From CAZIAK01 sp964537035 (GTDB lineage: Bacteria; Planctomycetota; B15-G4), in assembly GCA_964537035.1 (NCBI GenBank), contig CAZIAK010000015.1:28115-92114 (forward strand): a stretch of DNA of 64,000 bases. The letters run 5' to 3'. Position numbers and translations under genes: made by a program. Positions 33,829 to 43,200 of this stretch are shown here, piece after piece. Position 1 is the stretch's first letter. The number at the start of each line of letters is the position of its first letter. Under the pieces are notes generated by a model that was not told where the DNA came from, ran no database searches, and was given only the letters and a program-made list of their open reading frames with translations.

Positions 33829-35793
33829 CTAGTTGTTCGAGGGCAGGTAGCGGGTGCTGGAGCGGCTGTAGCGCGTCATGCCGTCCTCGCTCATCTCGCT
33901 GTAGCAGACCACGTCATCGTAGAAGTCGATCGAGCGCAAGATGCCCGCGACCTTCTGCATGGCCTGCCCCACCAGTTCGAGCGGAATGTCCTGAGAAGGC
34001 TGGGCGTTCAGCACGAAGCCCAGGGTGGCTGAGAGGGTGCCGAAGACAGCGGCCGTCTCTTGCATCTGCAGACCCAAAGGCTGCAGGCTCACCGACGACA
34101 CGGCCTGGCTTGGCAGACGCTGGCCGTCGACGAAGGCCGGGTGTTCCCAGAGGCCGTCGGTCTCGCCAGCAGCCACGGAGAACACGGTCTCCAGAGCCTG
34201 TTCAGAGGTGGTGATCAGCAGGTAGTTGCCGATCACCCCGAACTTCACGGTGGGGATCTGCGGGATCGGGATGGGCAGCATGGGAACCGAGACAGCGATT
34301 TCCAGCTGCTTCATGGAGGGGAAGCTGCCCGACGCATCGGTCATCTTCAGCTTGCGGATCGGCGAGGATTCTCCCTGGGAGGCCAGTTCTTTCTCAAGGC
34401 GCTCAAGCAGCGGGGGCACCATGGCGTCGAACACAGCGTGCACCCGATCGATCACCTTGCGAGCGCCGTCCGGATCACGGAGCCGAGAGACCATGACCGT
34501 CTCAGTGGTGCCAGGAAAGCGCTCGGACGGCAGGGTGACCGCCAACGTCTCACTGCCCAACCAGGACAGCACATCGTCTTCGATGCTCAAGTCCATGATG
34601 GCCTGGGCGGCCTTGATCTCGAGCAGGGTGTCGCTGGCCTGGGGCACGTAGAACTCGAAGCGCTCGAGGGCCCAGCGGTAGAACGGGCGCAGGTCGAGGT
34701 CCTGGGACAAACTGAAAGAGATGGCATTGGCCGGAACGAAATCGAGCAGCTCGCCCGTGGGCTGTGCGCTCCTCATGGCCATGTAGAAGGGGTTGCCAGC
34801 TTCGACGGCCTCGGGCCGGTAGGTGGTCCAGCACTCGCTCACCAGGTCGAGGCCTTCGGCGTGGACGGTGGTCACCGAGATGTCAGAGAAGTCGGCCAGG
34901 CCGATGACGTCTTGCACCGGAGCGATGGCCTTCTGCGCCCCCGGCATGGTCATCATGATCTGGGGGATGGACTCCTTGAGCCAGCCGAACAAGCGATGGG
35001 CGTCGAAGTACATCAGGCTGGACGTGTTCTCAGCCAGCGTGCCCACGGCGTCCTTGAAGCGTCGCGTGCGCACGAGCGACTGGGTCGACTTGCCCTCGAG
35101 GATCTCCAACGCGTTCTCGAAGAACTCAACGCCGAAGCCGAGCATGAGCAGGTCGCCACGAACCGCCATCTGCAGCAGAGGGATGTGGTCCATGCCAGCC
35201 AGGCGCAGTGAGTAGACCCGCGTGGAGCCGTCGTCTCCGCGACGCTCTTCTCGTTGCAGCTCCAGCTCTTCGGTCAGGCCACCCGCCGCCCCCAGCAGGT
35301 TGGCCAGTGCACCCTCGATTTCGTCGACTCGGTCGCTGTCGATGCGGCTGGCCAGGAGCATGCTGCCCAGTCCGGGAGGGGTCCAGTGTGTGGGCGCCTT
35401 GGGGCCCTCGGCGTAGATGAGTTCGTTCTCGGTCAAGGCGTCCCAGTCGACGCTGCCCACCAGCGCGGTGACCAGATCGATGAGGCCGCTGAGCTGCGCC
35501 GCCTCTTCGCTGCCTGCCCCGGCCATCTCGAGACCTTCGCTGATCAACTCGTGAAAGCGTGCGTCCTGGATGGCCTTCATCACCTTCTCAGTGCCGTCCC
35601 GAACGAACTGCATCGAGGGGTCCTGGCGCATGTGCCACAGGGAGTACGCGCTGGATGGCACGAGCTCTTGCAGCTGCAGTCGCGGGGCCGTAGCGCCCTG
35701 GGCAAAGGTCGGGGTGGACGCTGGCACGCAGATCACAAGGGCCGCGATGGCTCCGGCGAAGTGCGCGCGGGTGAGGGGCAGCAGTGAGATCAT
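33829..35793 (-). CDS. Exported protein of unknown function
   Basis: A 654-residue protein with a signal peptide (MISLLPLTRAHFAGAIAALVICVPASTPTFAQG). The mature protein alternates alpha and beta segments and has several lipid-or-substrate-binding-like blocks (LLASRIDSDRVDEIEGALANL, LLMLGFGVEFFENALEILEG, VMVSRLRDPDGARKVIDRV, YLLITTSEQALETVFSV). That pattern resembles DUF3352-type proteins, but I cannot assign a family with certainty. No catalytic motif is seen. ATG 35793 is chosen because GGA lies about 8 bases upstream; GTG 35805 in the same frame is the alternative. It lies between the metalloprotease and the HtrA protease genes on the same strand. Confidence 0.75.
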   Translation of the reverse strand: MISLLPLTRAHFAGAIAALVICVPASTPTFAQGATAPRLQLQELVPSSAYSLWHMRQDPSMQFVRDGTEKVMKAIQDARFHELISEGLEMAGAGSEEAAQLSGLIDLVTALVGSVDWDALTENELIYAEGPKAPTHWTPPGLGSMLLASRIDSDRVDEIEGALANLLGAAGGLTEELELQREERRGDDGSTRVYSLRLAGMDHIPLLQMAVRGDLLMLGFGVEFFENALEILEGKSTQSLVRTRRFKDAVGTLAENTSSLMYFDAHRLFGWLKESIPQIMMTMPGAQKAIAPVQDVIGLADFSDISVTTVHAEGLDLVSECWTTYRPEAVEAGNPFYMAMRSAQPTGELLDFVPANAISFSLSQDLDLRPFYRWALERFEFYVPQASDTLLEIKAAQAIMDLSIEDDVLSWLGSETLAVTLPSERFPGTTETVMVSRLRDPDGARKVIDRVHAVFDAMVPPLLERLEKELASQGESSPIRKLKMTDASGSFPSMKQLEIAVSVPMLPIPIPQIPTVKFGVIGNYLLITTSEQALETVFSVAAGETDGLWEHPAFVDGQRLPSQAVSSVSLQPLGLQMQETAAVFGTLSATLGFVLNAQPSQDIPLELVGQAMQKVAGILRSIDFYDDVVCYSEMSEDGMTRYSRSSTRYLPSNN

Positions 35794-35970
35794 GGTGCAT
35801 TCCACGACGGGGGGACCCTTATGATGTTGCCGGTTCGTTGTGGGCCTGCAAGGTGGGCCATGGTCACGTCACAGCTGAGGGGGCCGGTTCTTGGGCCTGT
35901 CGTCGTTCTGCGCGCGTTGCTGGAGCGCGGCACACAAACGTCACGGGCAGCTGCCGGGGAGGGAGCGTGA

Positions 35971-37137
35971 TCAGAGGCCCTGGAGAGTGACGGGCAACTG
36001 CAGGCGCTCGTTCCCGCGGATGATCGTCAGCACCGCTGTCTCGCCGATCTCGTACTGGGAGAGAGCATCAATGGCGTCGGTTCGGTTGCGCACCTGTGTC
36101 GTGTCGATCGCCACAATCACGTCGCCCAAGAAGGATCGGTCCCGGAGTATTTCATAGAGCTGACCGTTCTGCTGGCGCAGCCGGGTGAATGCGCCCTCGG
36201 CGGTGCCCGTCAACCCGGCCCGGTCGGCCGCCGAGTCAGGGATCACGGTGCGCACGGCCACGCCTTCGATGCCCTGAATATCCAGCAGGCCCACTCCCAT
36301 GCCGGGTCTGGTGATCTTGCCGCTGGCGATGAGCTGAGGCACGGCAGCGACGACTTCGTCCACGGGGATGGCGAAGCCGATGCCTGCCGACTGAGCCGTG
36401 CCCTGGTTGGCCATGGCAGCCGTGCTGAAGATCTGGGTGTTGACCCCGATCAACCGCCCGGCGCTGTCGAGCAGGGGCCCACCGGAGTTGCCCGGATTGA
36501 TGGCCGCGTCGGTCTGTATGACGCCGCGAATGAGGTGGTCGGTGGGTGAGCGCATGGTGCGGTTCAGCGCCGAGACCACGCCGGTGCTCAGGGTGTGGTC
36601 GTAGCCAAACGGGTTGCCGATGACGAAGACCTTCTGCCCCACCAACAGGTCGTGGCTGGAGCCGAGCACGATGGGTTCGATGCTCTGGGGCGGCGCGTTG
36701 ACACGCAGCACGGCCAGGTCCTTGTGGGGGGCCTGGCCTACCAGGTCGGCGGGGTAGGACAGGCCGTTCCAGAGCTGGACCTCGTACTGATCGCCGGGCG
36801 CGACCACGTGGTAGTTGGTCACCACATGGCCCGCCTTGTCCCAGAGGATGCCTGTGCCGCTGCTCACCGGCGGGGCCTCGGCCGGGTAGCGCGAGCTTCT
36901 GGCGCTGACGAAGACCGCCGAGGGGGTGTTGGCCTCGAAGATCTCGATGGTGTTCAGCTCGTCGGCGGCCAGATCGCCCCGGGCTGTGACCGTGCGCAAT
37001 TCGGCGTTGCCAATGGGCAGGTCGCCCCGGCTCCACATGACGTAGAGCAGGACGGAGAGGGCGGCCAGCAGGGTGACCACCGAGAGCAGGTTGGCGCCCG
37101 CGGTACCGCGGACCGAGTCAGGTGGGGCAGAGCTCAT
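35971..37137 (-). CDS. Membrane-anchored HtrA/DegS-like serine protease
   Basis: A 388-residue protein with one N-terminal membrane helix (NLLSVVTLLAALSVLLYVM, residues 16-34), so the protease faces the periplasm. The trypsin-like domain has the full triad: His in VVTNYHVVAPGD, Asp in HKDLAVLRV, Ser in NPGNSGGPLLDSAG, with GNPFGYDHTLSTGVVSA between. One C-terminal PDZ domain follows (GVGLLDIQGIEGVAVRTVIP, GDVIVAIDTTQVRNRTDAID). One anchor plus one PDZ is the DegS layout. Members cut misfolded proteins or anti-sigma factors. It is divergent from the TPR gene on the plus strand. Confidence 0.93.
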   Translation of the reverse strand: MSSAPPDSVRGTAGANLLSVVTLLAALSVLLYVMWSRGDLPIGNAELRTVTARGDLAADELNTIEIFEANTPSAVFVSARSSRYPAEAPPVSSGTGILWDKAGHVVTNYHVVAPGDQYEVQLWNGLSYPADLVGQAPHKDLAVLRVNAPPQSIEPIVLGSSHDLLVGQKVFVIGNPFGYDHTLSTGVVSALNRTMRSPTDHLIRGVIQTDAAINPGNSGGPLLDSAGRLIGVNTQIFSTAAMANQGTAQSAGIGFAIPVDEVVAAVPQLIASGKITRPGMGVGLLDIQGIEGVAVRTVIPDSAADRAGLTGTAEGAFTRLRQQNGQLYEILRDRSFLGDVIVAIDTTQVRNRTDAIDALSQYEIGETAVLTIIRGNERLQLPVTLQGL

Positions 37138-37212
37138 GGAGGCCCCCGAGGGAAAGCGAGGAGCCTAGCTGGTAACGCACTGCGAGCAAAGCCGTCGTGT
37201 CGGTCACCTGGC

Positions 37213-37229
37213 CTGGAGGCTGTCTCCAG
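37213..37229. repeat. Short inverted repeat in divergent intergenic region
   Basis: CTGGAG and CTCCAG separated by five bases, between the divergent HtrA and TPR genes. It could be a small operator or chance; 6-bp arms are not strong evidence. Confidence 0.3.
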
Positions 37230-37419
37230 TGCGCCGGTGAGACCCCCAGATTGGAGACCGACCATGAGCAGACCTACAACCACGAAAGCAGTCAGAGCCC
37301 CCCTTCGACCCGGCGATGAGATCGTGGCGGCGCGAGGCGGTGCAGGGGCAAGCAGAGCCCCTGGAGCTGACCCGGGTTCAGCCTCGCACTCCATCAGTCG
37401 TCATGGCCCGGAGCGCCCT

Positions 37420-38343
37420 GTGACTTCGCGCCGGGTCCTTTGGCTCCTGGCGGCGGCGATCCTGCTGCCCCCGTCTTCCACGCTTGCCGCCAGCGATGGT
37501 CGCGGGTCCGAGCAGCCCCCCTTGGCCGCCAAGCTGATGGCCCCGGGGGCTGGTGATGCCCCCGAGACTGGTGATGACGGCGGCAGGGCAGCCCTGGGGG
37601 CCGCAGCAGCTGAACGGGAGGCGGCCTACAAGTTGGGCGGGGAGGCCAGGGAGGCGGCCTTGATCAGAGCCGCGGCGACGTTTGGGTCCTTGGCAGATGA
37701 TGGCGAGCTGGTCGTCGCCGTCCGTACCGAGGCCGCCTTTCGCGCTGGCGAGTTGCTGCGGGCTCGAAAGCTGCCCGAGGAGGCGGCTTCCAGGTTCCAC
37801 CAGGCTCTTGCCATGGGCGGCGCGCTGCCGGCCCCACAGCTGCCCACCACGGGCGCTGAGGGTGGGAGTGGCGCTGGGGCTGACACATCTTCGGCCGAGA
37901 CCGTGGAGCCAGGTGTGCTCGAGGCACGAGGCTTCGCCGCCAGGGGCCTCTTGGAGTTGGCTCACATCGAACGGCGGGCAGACCGGTTCGACGAGGCCCT
38001 CAGCCTCTACGGCAGGCTCTCTGGGGACTTCCCCGATCAACCTCGCCAGGGTGCTCACGGCGGTACCTGGGCGATCAAGCTCCTGGTGCGGACCGGAGCT
38101 CTCGACCAGGCCCAGGCCACAGTGGCCGATTTCGCAGCCCATCACCGGGACTACCCCCTCGAGCTGCTGCGCAACACCACCACCGTGGCCGAGGCGCTGA
38201 TGGACGCCGGGCGCCAGCCAGAGGCCCAGGAGCTGGTGGAGGCCATGGCCCTTCAGCTGGAACCGCTCATGGACCCAGAAGACTCCCAGCTGAAAACGGC
38301 ACTTGCGGCCGTTCGTGTTACCGTAAGGGACAGGGTTCGATAA
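37420..38343 (+). CDS. Exported TPR-like protein
   Basis: Two starts compete, each with GGAG 7 bases upstream: ATG 37264 (359 residues) and GTG 37420 (307 residues). The GTG is chosen because it puts the signal peptide (SRRVLWLLAAAILLPPSSTLA) at the N-terminus; the 52 extra residues are Arg/Gly/Ala rich and unlike a domain. The mature protein is a set of TPR-like helices (AAFRAGELLRARKLPEEAASRFHQAL region, ARGLLELAHIERRADRFDEAL, ELLRNTTTVAEALMDAGRQ) interrupted by a Gly/Ala/Thr-rich loop. No enzyme motif is seen; probably a periplasmic scaffold. A strong intrinsic terminator follows at 38408-38448. Confidence 0.72.
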   Translation: MTSRRVLWLLAAAILLPPSSTLAASDGRGSEQPPLAAKLMAPGAGDAPETGDDGGRAALGAAAAEREAAYKLGGEAREAALIRAAATFGSLADDGELVVAVRTEAAFRAGELLRARKLPEEAASRFHQALAMGGALPAPQLPTTGAEGGSGAGADTSSAETVEPGVLEARGFAARGLLELAHIERRADRFDEALSLYGRLSGDFPDQPRQGAHGGTWAIKLLVRTGALDQAQATVADFAAHHRDYPLELLRNTTTVAEALMDAGRQPEAQELVEAMALQLEPLMDPEDSQLKTALAAVRVTVRDRVR

Positions 38344-38407
38344 CTGCTTGCGCGGTGACAGGACCCTGGCGTTGGTCTAGGAGAGACCCGACGTCAGTGC
38401 AAACCCC

Positions 38408-38448
38408 GGGGCGCTCCGGTCTGGGAGAGAGAACGGAGCGCCCCTTTT
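38408..38448 (+). terminator. Intrinsic terminator after the TPR gene
   Basis: An 11-bp stem (GGGGCGCTCCG paired with CGGAGCGCCCC) with a 15-base loop, followed directly by TTTT. It lies 65 bases after the TPR stop codon on the plus strand, so it fits rho-independent termination. Confidence 0.82.
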
Positions 38449-38490
38449 GCAATTCTCTGGCGCCGCACATCGCTGAAGCCCCCAACGCAC

Positions 38491-38527
38491 GACGCCCGGC
38501 CCTCCACATCTCGGAGGGCCGGGCGTC
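38491..38527. terminator. Strong hairpin between convergent genes, probable terminator for ugd
   Basis: A perfect 15-bp GC-rich stem (38491-38505 with 38513-38527) and a 7-base loop, 60 bases beyond the stop of the UDP-glucose dehydrogenase gene. No good T tract follows on either strand, so its role as a terminator is inferred from stem strength and position. Confidence 0.6.
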
Positions 38528-38586
38528 GGTGTTCTGCGCTCGCTCTGCTGACCGATGCCACAGTCAGACGGCGAATCCTGCAGCGG

Positions 38587-39936
38587 TCACCCTGCGGGGG
38601 TGGGCTGCTGGGCGTGGATCGTGGGGGCCGATCCGATCGGGTAGTAGGCGAAGCCCATCTTCTCGAGCTCGTTCTTCGGGAAGATGTTTCGGCCATCGAA
38701 GATCACGGGCGAGTTGAGGCGATCCTTGATCAGCTCGAAGTCCGGGTTGCGGAACTCGCTCCACTCGGTGACCAGCAGCAGGGCGTCGGCCCCGTCGAGG
38801 GTGTCGTAGGGGTGCTCGATGAACTCGACCTTGTCCCCGTGCTCCTTGAGCCGCCAGCTGGCCTGCTCCTTGGACTCGGGGTCTGTGGCCTTCACTGTGG
38901 CGCCAGCCTTGATCAGGCTGTCGATGATGTAGAGCGCTGGGGCCTCACGCATGTCATCGGTGCGGGGCTTGAACGACAGACCCCAGATGGCAAAGGTCTT
39001 GCCCTTGAGGTCGCCGGCGAAGTGCTCGTTGACCTTGTCGAAGAGCACGAACTTCTGCCGGGCGTTCACCTCTTCGACGGCCTTCAAGATCTTGAAGTCG
39101 TACCCGAACTGGCTGGCCGTGCGCACGATGGCCTGGACGTCCTTGGGGAAGCAGCTGCCGCCGTAGCCACAGCCTGCGTACAAGAAGGGCATGCCGATGC
39201 GGGAGTCGGTGCCTATGCCCGCGCGCACCTTGGTCACGTCGGCACCGGCCCGCTCGCAGATGTTGGCGATCTCGTTCATGAACGAGATGCGCGTGGCCAG
39301 CATGGCGTTGGCCGCATACTTGGTCAGCTCGGCGCTCTTCACATCCATGTGGATGATCTTGTTGGGGTTGTCGTGCACGAAGGGCTCGTAGAGCCGGTGC
39401 ATGGCATCTTTGGCGGCCTCTGTAGAGGTACCGACGACAACCCGGTCGGGCTTCATGAAGTCGTCGATGGCCGCGCCCTCTTTCAAGAACTCGGGGTTGC
39501 TGACCACGGACATCTCGTGGCTGGTCTCGGCCTGTGCGGTGGCCTTGACCTTGTCAGCGGTGCCCACGGGCACGGTGGACTTGTCCACGATGATCTTGGG
39601 ACCGTTGGCCGCCTGGCCGATGGTCTTGGCCACGGCGAGCACGTACTGCAGGTCGGCGCTGCCATCTTCGTCCGGGGGCGTGCCCACGGCGATGAAGATG
39701 ATGTCGCTGTCCTTGACGGCCGCGGCGGTGTCTGTGGTGAAGTCGAGGCGCCCCTCCTTCACGTTGTGCTTGACCATCTGGTCGAGGCCGGGCTCAAAGA
39801 TCGGAATGATGCCCTTGTGCAGATCAGCCACCTTCTTCTCGTCGATGTCGACGCAGGTGACGTGATTGCCGCTCTCGGCGAAACAGGTTCCGGCAACGAG
39901 TCCGACGTAGCCGGTGCCGACGACAGCGATACGCAT
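38587..39936 (-). CDS. ugd: UDP-glucose 6-dehydrogenase
   Basis: Oxidises UDP-glucose to UDP-glucuronate with two NAD+, for polysaccharide synthesis; cytosolic. The 449-residue protein begins with the NAD-binding motif VVGTGYVGLVAGTCFAESG. It carries VGTPPDEDGSADLQYV, the STVPVGT loop, NPEFLKEGAAIDDFMKPDR, AELTKYAANAMLATRISFMN, the catalytic Cys in FLYAGCGYGGSCFPKD, and a C-terminal UDP-binding domain with WGLSFKPRTDDMREAP and LLVTEWSEF. Length and order match class-1 UGD enzymes. Its codon choice strongly favours C/G third positions and AAG for Lys, in line with good expression. It is bracketed by the convergent hairpin on one side and a tRNA gene on the other. Confidence 0.96.
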   Translation of the reverse strand: MRIAVVGTGYVGLVAGTCFAESGNHVTCVDIDEKKVADLHKGIIPIFEPGLDQMVKHNVKEGRLDFTTDTAAAVKDSDIIFIAVGTPPDEDGSADLQYVLAVAKTIGQAANGPKIIVDKSTVPVGTADKVKATAQAETSHEMSVVSNPEFLKEGAAIDDFMKPDRVVVGTSTEAAKDAMHRLYEPFVHDNPNKIIHMDVKSAELTKYAANAMLATRISFMNEIANICERAGADVTKVRAGIGTDSRIGMPFLYAGCGYGGSCFPKDVQAIVRTASQFGYDFKILKAVEEVNARQKFVLFDKVNEHFAGDLKGKTFAIWGLSFKPRTDDMREAPALYIIDSLIKAGATVKATDPESKEQASWRLKEHGDKVEFIEHPYDTLDGADALLLVTEWSEFRNPDFELIKDRLNSPVIFDGRNIFPKNELEKMGFAYYPIGSAPTIHAQQPTPAG

Positions 39937-40142
39937 GGTGTCGATCCTTGGAGGTCGTGGAGATCAGGGTGAGGGGGGTGACGAGTCACTGCGGACTCCG
40001 CCGCAGCAGCTATGTATGCTGTGACCTTATCTCGGTGTTTGAGAGACGTCGGCTGGAGCCCGAGGGGCGAGAAAGATACCCCCAGGCCCAGATCCAGTCA
40101 AATCAGCACCATGGCTGCAAATCCAGTGCATGGACAGACTTG

Positions 40143-40165
40143 CGACCCGACGGCCGGGTCGTTTT
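40143..40165 (+). terminator. Terminator-like hairpin just before tRNA-Val
   Basis: CGACCCG, a five-base loop ACGGC, CGGGTCG, then TTTT. The T run ends 3 bases before the 5' end of the tRNA. It looks like an intrinsic terminator on the plus strand, but no plus-strand gene is visible upstream in 39937-40142. It could instead be part of the tRNA precursor leader. Confidence 0.45.
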
Positions 40166-40168
40166 GCA

Positions 40169-40245
40169 GGGCGATTGGTTCAGTTGGCTAGAGCGCCTGC
40201 CTTACACGCAGGAGATCGGGGGTTCGAGTCCCTCATCGCCCACCA
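40169..40245 (+). tRNA. tRNA-Val (anticodon TAC), CCA encoded
   Basis: A complete cloverleaf of 77 bases. The 7-bp acceptor stem GGGCGAT pairs with ATCGCCC; D stem GTTC/GAGC; anticodon stem CCTGC/GCAGG with loop CTTACAC, giving anticodon TAC (reads GTA, Val). The T stem holds the TTCGAGT loop, the discriminator base is A, and CCA is encoded at 40243-40245. The gene sits alone, not in a tRNA cluster, 53 bases before the start of a large exported protein. Confidence 0.96.
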
Positions 40246-40297
40246 CTTCCATGCCGCGAGCTGACCACCGCCCGCGGGGTCCCCCGGAGTGACTTCC

Positions 40298-43200
40298 ATG
40301 CTCTTCTCCCTGATCGTGGTGCTGGCTTCGGCAGCCACGCCCCTGACGTCGCCTCTGCTGGCCGAGCCCCGTGCCATCGCGGCCCTGCAGCCAGATCTGC
40401 CCCAGAGGGCCTTGGGCTTGGCTCATCAGGCCCAGCCCTTGGGGGCCCACCAGCTGCTGGCCAGCGAGCTTCTGGTCGCCGTGGCGGGTGGCGATTGGGC
40501 AGATGAGCGTCGTCGGGCCGAGGCCGAGGTGGCCGCCCTCCTGCTGTCTGAGCTGACCGGCAAGCTGGATCTCTGGCGCGAGACGGCCGAGATCCTGGCC
40601 GCTGCGGCGCCGTTTCCAGCGGCCACGCCCCCCAAGGTGGCCGCCCTTCTCGACCATCTCCAGGCTCGCTGCTGGGCCAGGGTGGGCAAGACCAACCGAG
40701 CCCGGGGCCTGATCAACCAGCTGGGCTACATCACCGACTGGTACGTGGCCGGGCCCTTCGACAACGAGCGGGGCGCTGGCTTCGAGACGGCCTACGAGCC
40801 CGAGCAGCGCTTCGATCGGGGCGCTGCCATGGAGGGCAAGGAGCGGGCGGTGGCCTGGCGGTTGAACCCAGGTCGCCAGCACCCTCTGGCCCGGCTGCGC
40901 CTGGACGCCATGCTGCGCCCGAACCAGCAGGCCGTGGCCTACCTGGCCACGGCGGTGCAGACCAGCACCGAGCGAGCGGTGGTCCTGCGCTTCGGCACGG
41001 AGGCCTCGTACAAGATCTTCCTCAATGGACATGAGCTGGCCTCCCGGCGGGTCGAGCGGCCCTTCGCCCCCGACCAGGAGCGGGTGGTCCTGCCCCTGCT
41101 CGAGGGCTGGAACCAGCTGCTGGTGAAGCTGGCTGTCGAGGAGGGCCCCTGGACCTTCGCGTCGCGCTTTTCCGATCTTGACGGCCAGCCGCTGATCGAC
41201 CTCGAGTGCCAATCGGCCTTCACTTCCTGGCCCGACCCGCCGCCGCCCCACGAGGACTTCATCCCCTGGTGGGAACTCGAAGGCGCTGGCTGGAGCGTAG
41301 ATCTCCTGGCGGCCTTGCCCGGCGAGCAGGTGGTCCCCGAGCCCGATCACACCGGGCATGACCACCTGACCGAGAGTGGCGAAAACCTCGGGGACGGGGA
41401 GCACGGGGGCGCCACCGCCGGTGATCGTCCCGACCTTGGCGCCGACGACCTTGGCGCCGACGACCTTGGCGGTGACCACATGGACGCCGACGACATGGGC
41501 GCCGACGACATGGGCGCCGATGGGGCCCACGCTGACGGTGACGACGACTCTGGCGGCTGGGGGCCACCGTTGCCTCCGCCNNNNNNNNNNNNNNNNNNNN
41601 NNNNNNNNNNNNNNNNNNNNNNNNNNNNNNNNNNNNNNNNNNNNNNNNNNNNNNNNNNNNNNNNNNNNNNNNNNNNNNNNCCCACGCTGACGGTGACGAC
41701 GACTCTGGCGGCTGGGGGCCACCGTTGCCTCCGCCCCCGGCCGACTGGATCTGGCCTCGCCCCCAGTCGAGCGCCGCCCAGCCCTCCTTGGCCCCTGAGG
41801 CCGTGGACATCCTGGCCGCCGCCAACGACCTCTCAGGCCTGACCCAGGCCGCGGTCTGGCACCTGCTCGTCCATCCCGACGATGTGGTCGATCGCACCGC
41901 TCGTGGGTTCGCCGAGCGAGCCGCGGCCCTGGCCCCCGACGACCCGTTTGCCCACTACCTGGTGGCCCTCTCCAACGGCGCCGAGGGTGCCTCCGCGAAC
42001 GAGCGGGAGGTGAACCGGCGCCAGCATGCCCTGCAACGGGTGGTCGCCCTCGCCCCCGGCCAGGTTGCCGCCCTGCTGGCCCTGGCCGACTTCGCCACCC
42101 ACGACAATCCCATTCCCCACCGTGCCGATGATCTGCTCCAGCGAGCCTTGGCCGCGGCTCCCGAGAGCTGGGACGTGCTCACCGCCCGGGCCGCTCAGCT
42201 AGAGGGTCGTGGTCGGCGAGGAGAGGCTGATGCCCTCTTGCACCAGGCCGAGCGTTCCCCTGAGGGATCCACACGCACGGCCGGGTTGCTGGCCCGCGCG
42301 GGACGGCTCCATGGGCTGGGTCTGCCCGACGCCGCCCAGCAGCTCCTGCTCGACGGCTTCTCCCGGGACACGGGCTCGCAGCGACTGGCTGACCTGCTCA
42401 TCGACACTCTCGTGGACGCTGGCGAGTTCGAGCTGGCCTTGGTGATCACCGAGCGCTGCCTGCAGGCCGAGCCCTTCGACCTGCGGCGCATGTTCCGCTC
42501 GGCGGCCCGCCTCGAGTACGCGGGAGGGCAATATGCGAACCGGGCGCGGGAGCTGGTCACCCGGGCCCTCGACGTGTGCCCGGAGAACACCAAGGCCCTG
42601 GCCCAGCTGGTGCGTATCGACGTGGGCCTTGGCCGCCCCGAACGGGCCGCCCGCGTGTTGGCAGAGATCACCCGGCTCGACCCGGGGGACGACCACGCCC
42701 GTCGGCACCTGTCCCTGCTCACGGCTGCCGAAGAGGAGCGCTTCGAGGAGCCCTACCGCCGGGACGCCGCCCAGTGGCTCGACCTGCCCTTGCCCGAGGG
42801 CGGCAACGAGCCCTTCGAGGTGCTCGACCGCACCGTGGTCTGGCGAGTGCACCCGGACGGCACCGAGCACAGCTACGAGCACACCGTGCTGCGGGTGCTG
42901 AACCTGGCCGGGGTCAAGCGCCTGGACACCTGGACCCTCTCCGGCTCGGGCGACACGCGCCTGAAGGTCTATGGCGTGCGCGTGCTCCACGCCGACGGTT
43001 CGGTGGACCACGCTCCGGCGCCTCGCTGGCGTCGGGGAGGCTCCCGCTACTACGACCTGCCACCGCTGCAGGCCGGCGACCTGGTCGACATCGAGTTTCG
43101 TGCTGACCAGCAGGCTGCCGACGTCTTCGGTGAGTACTTCGGCCTGCGCCACGAGTTCTACCTCGACCGCGTCGACACCCTGGCGCCGGTGCGACGCTCC

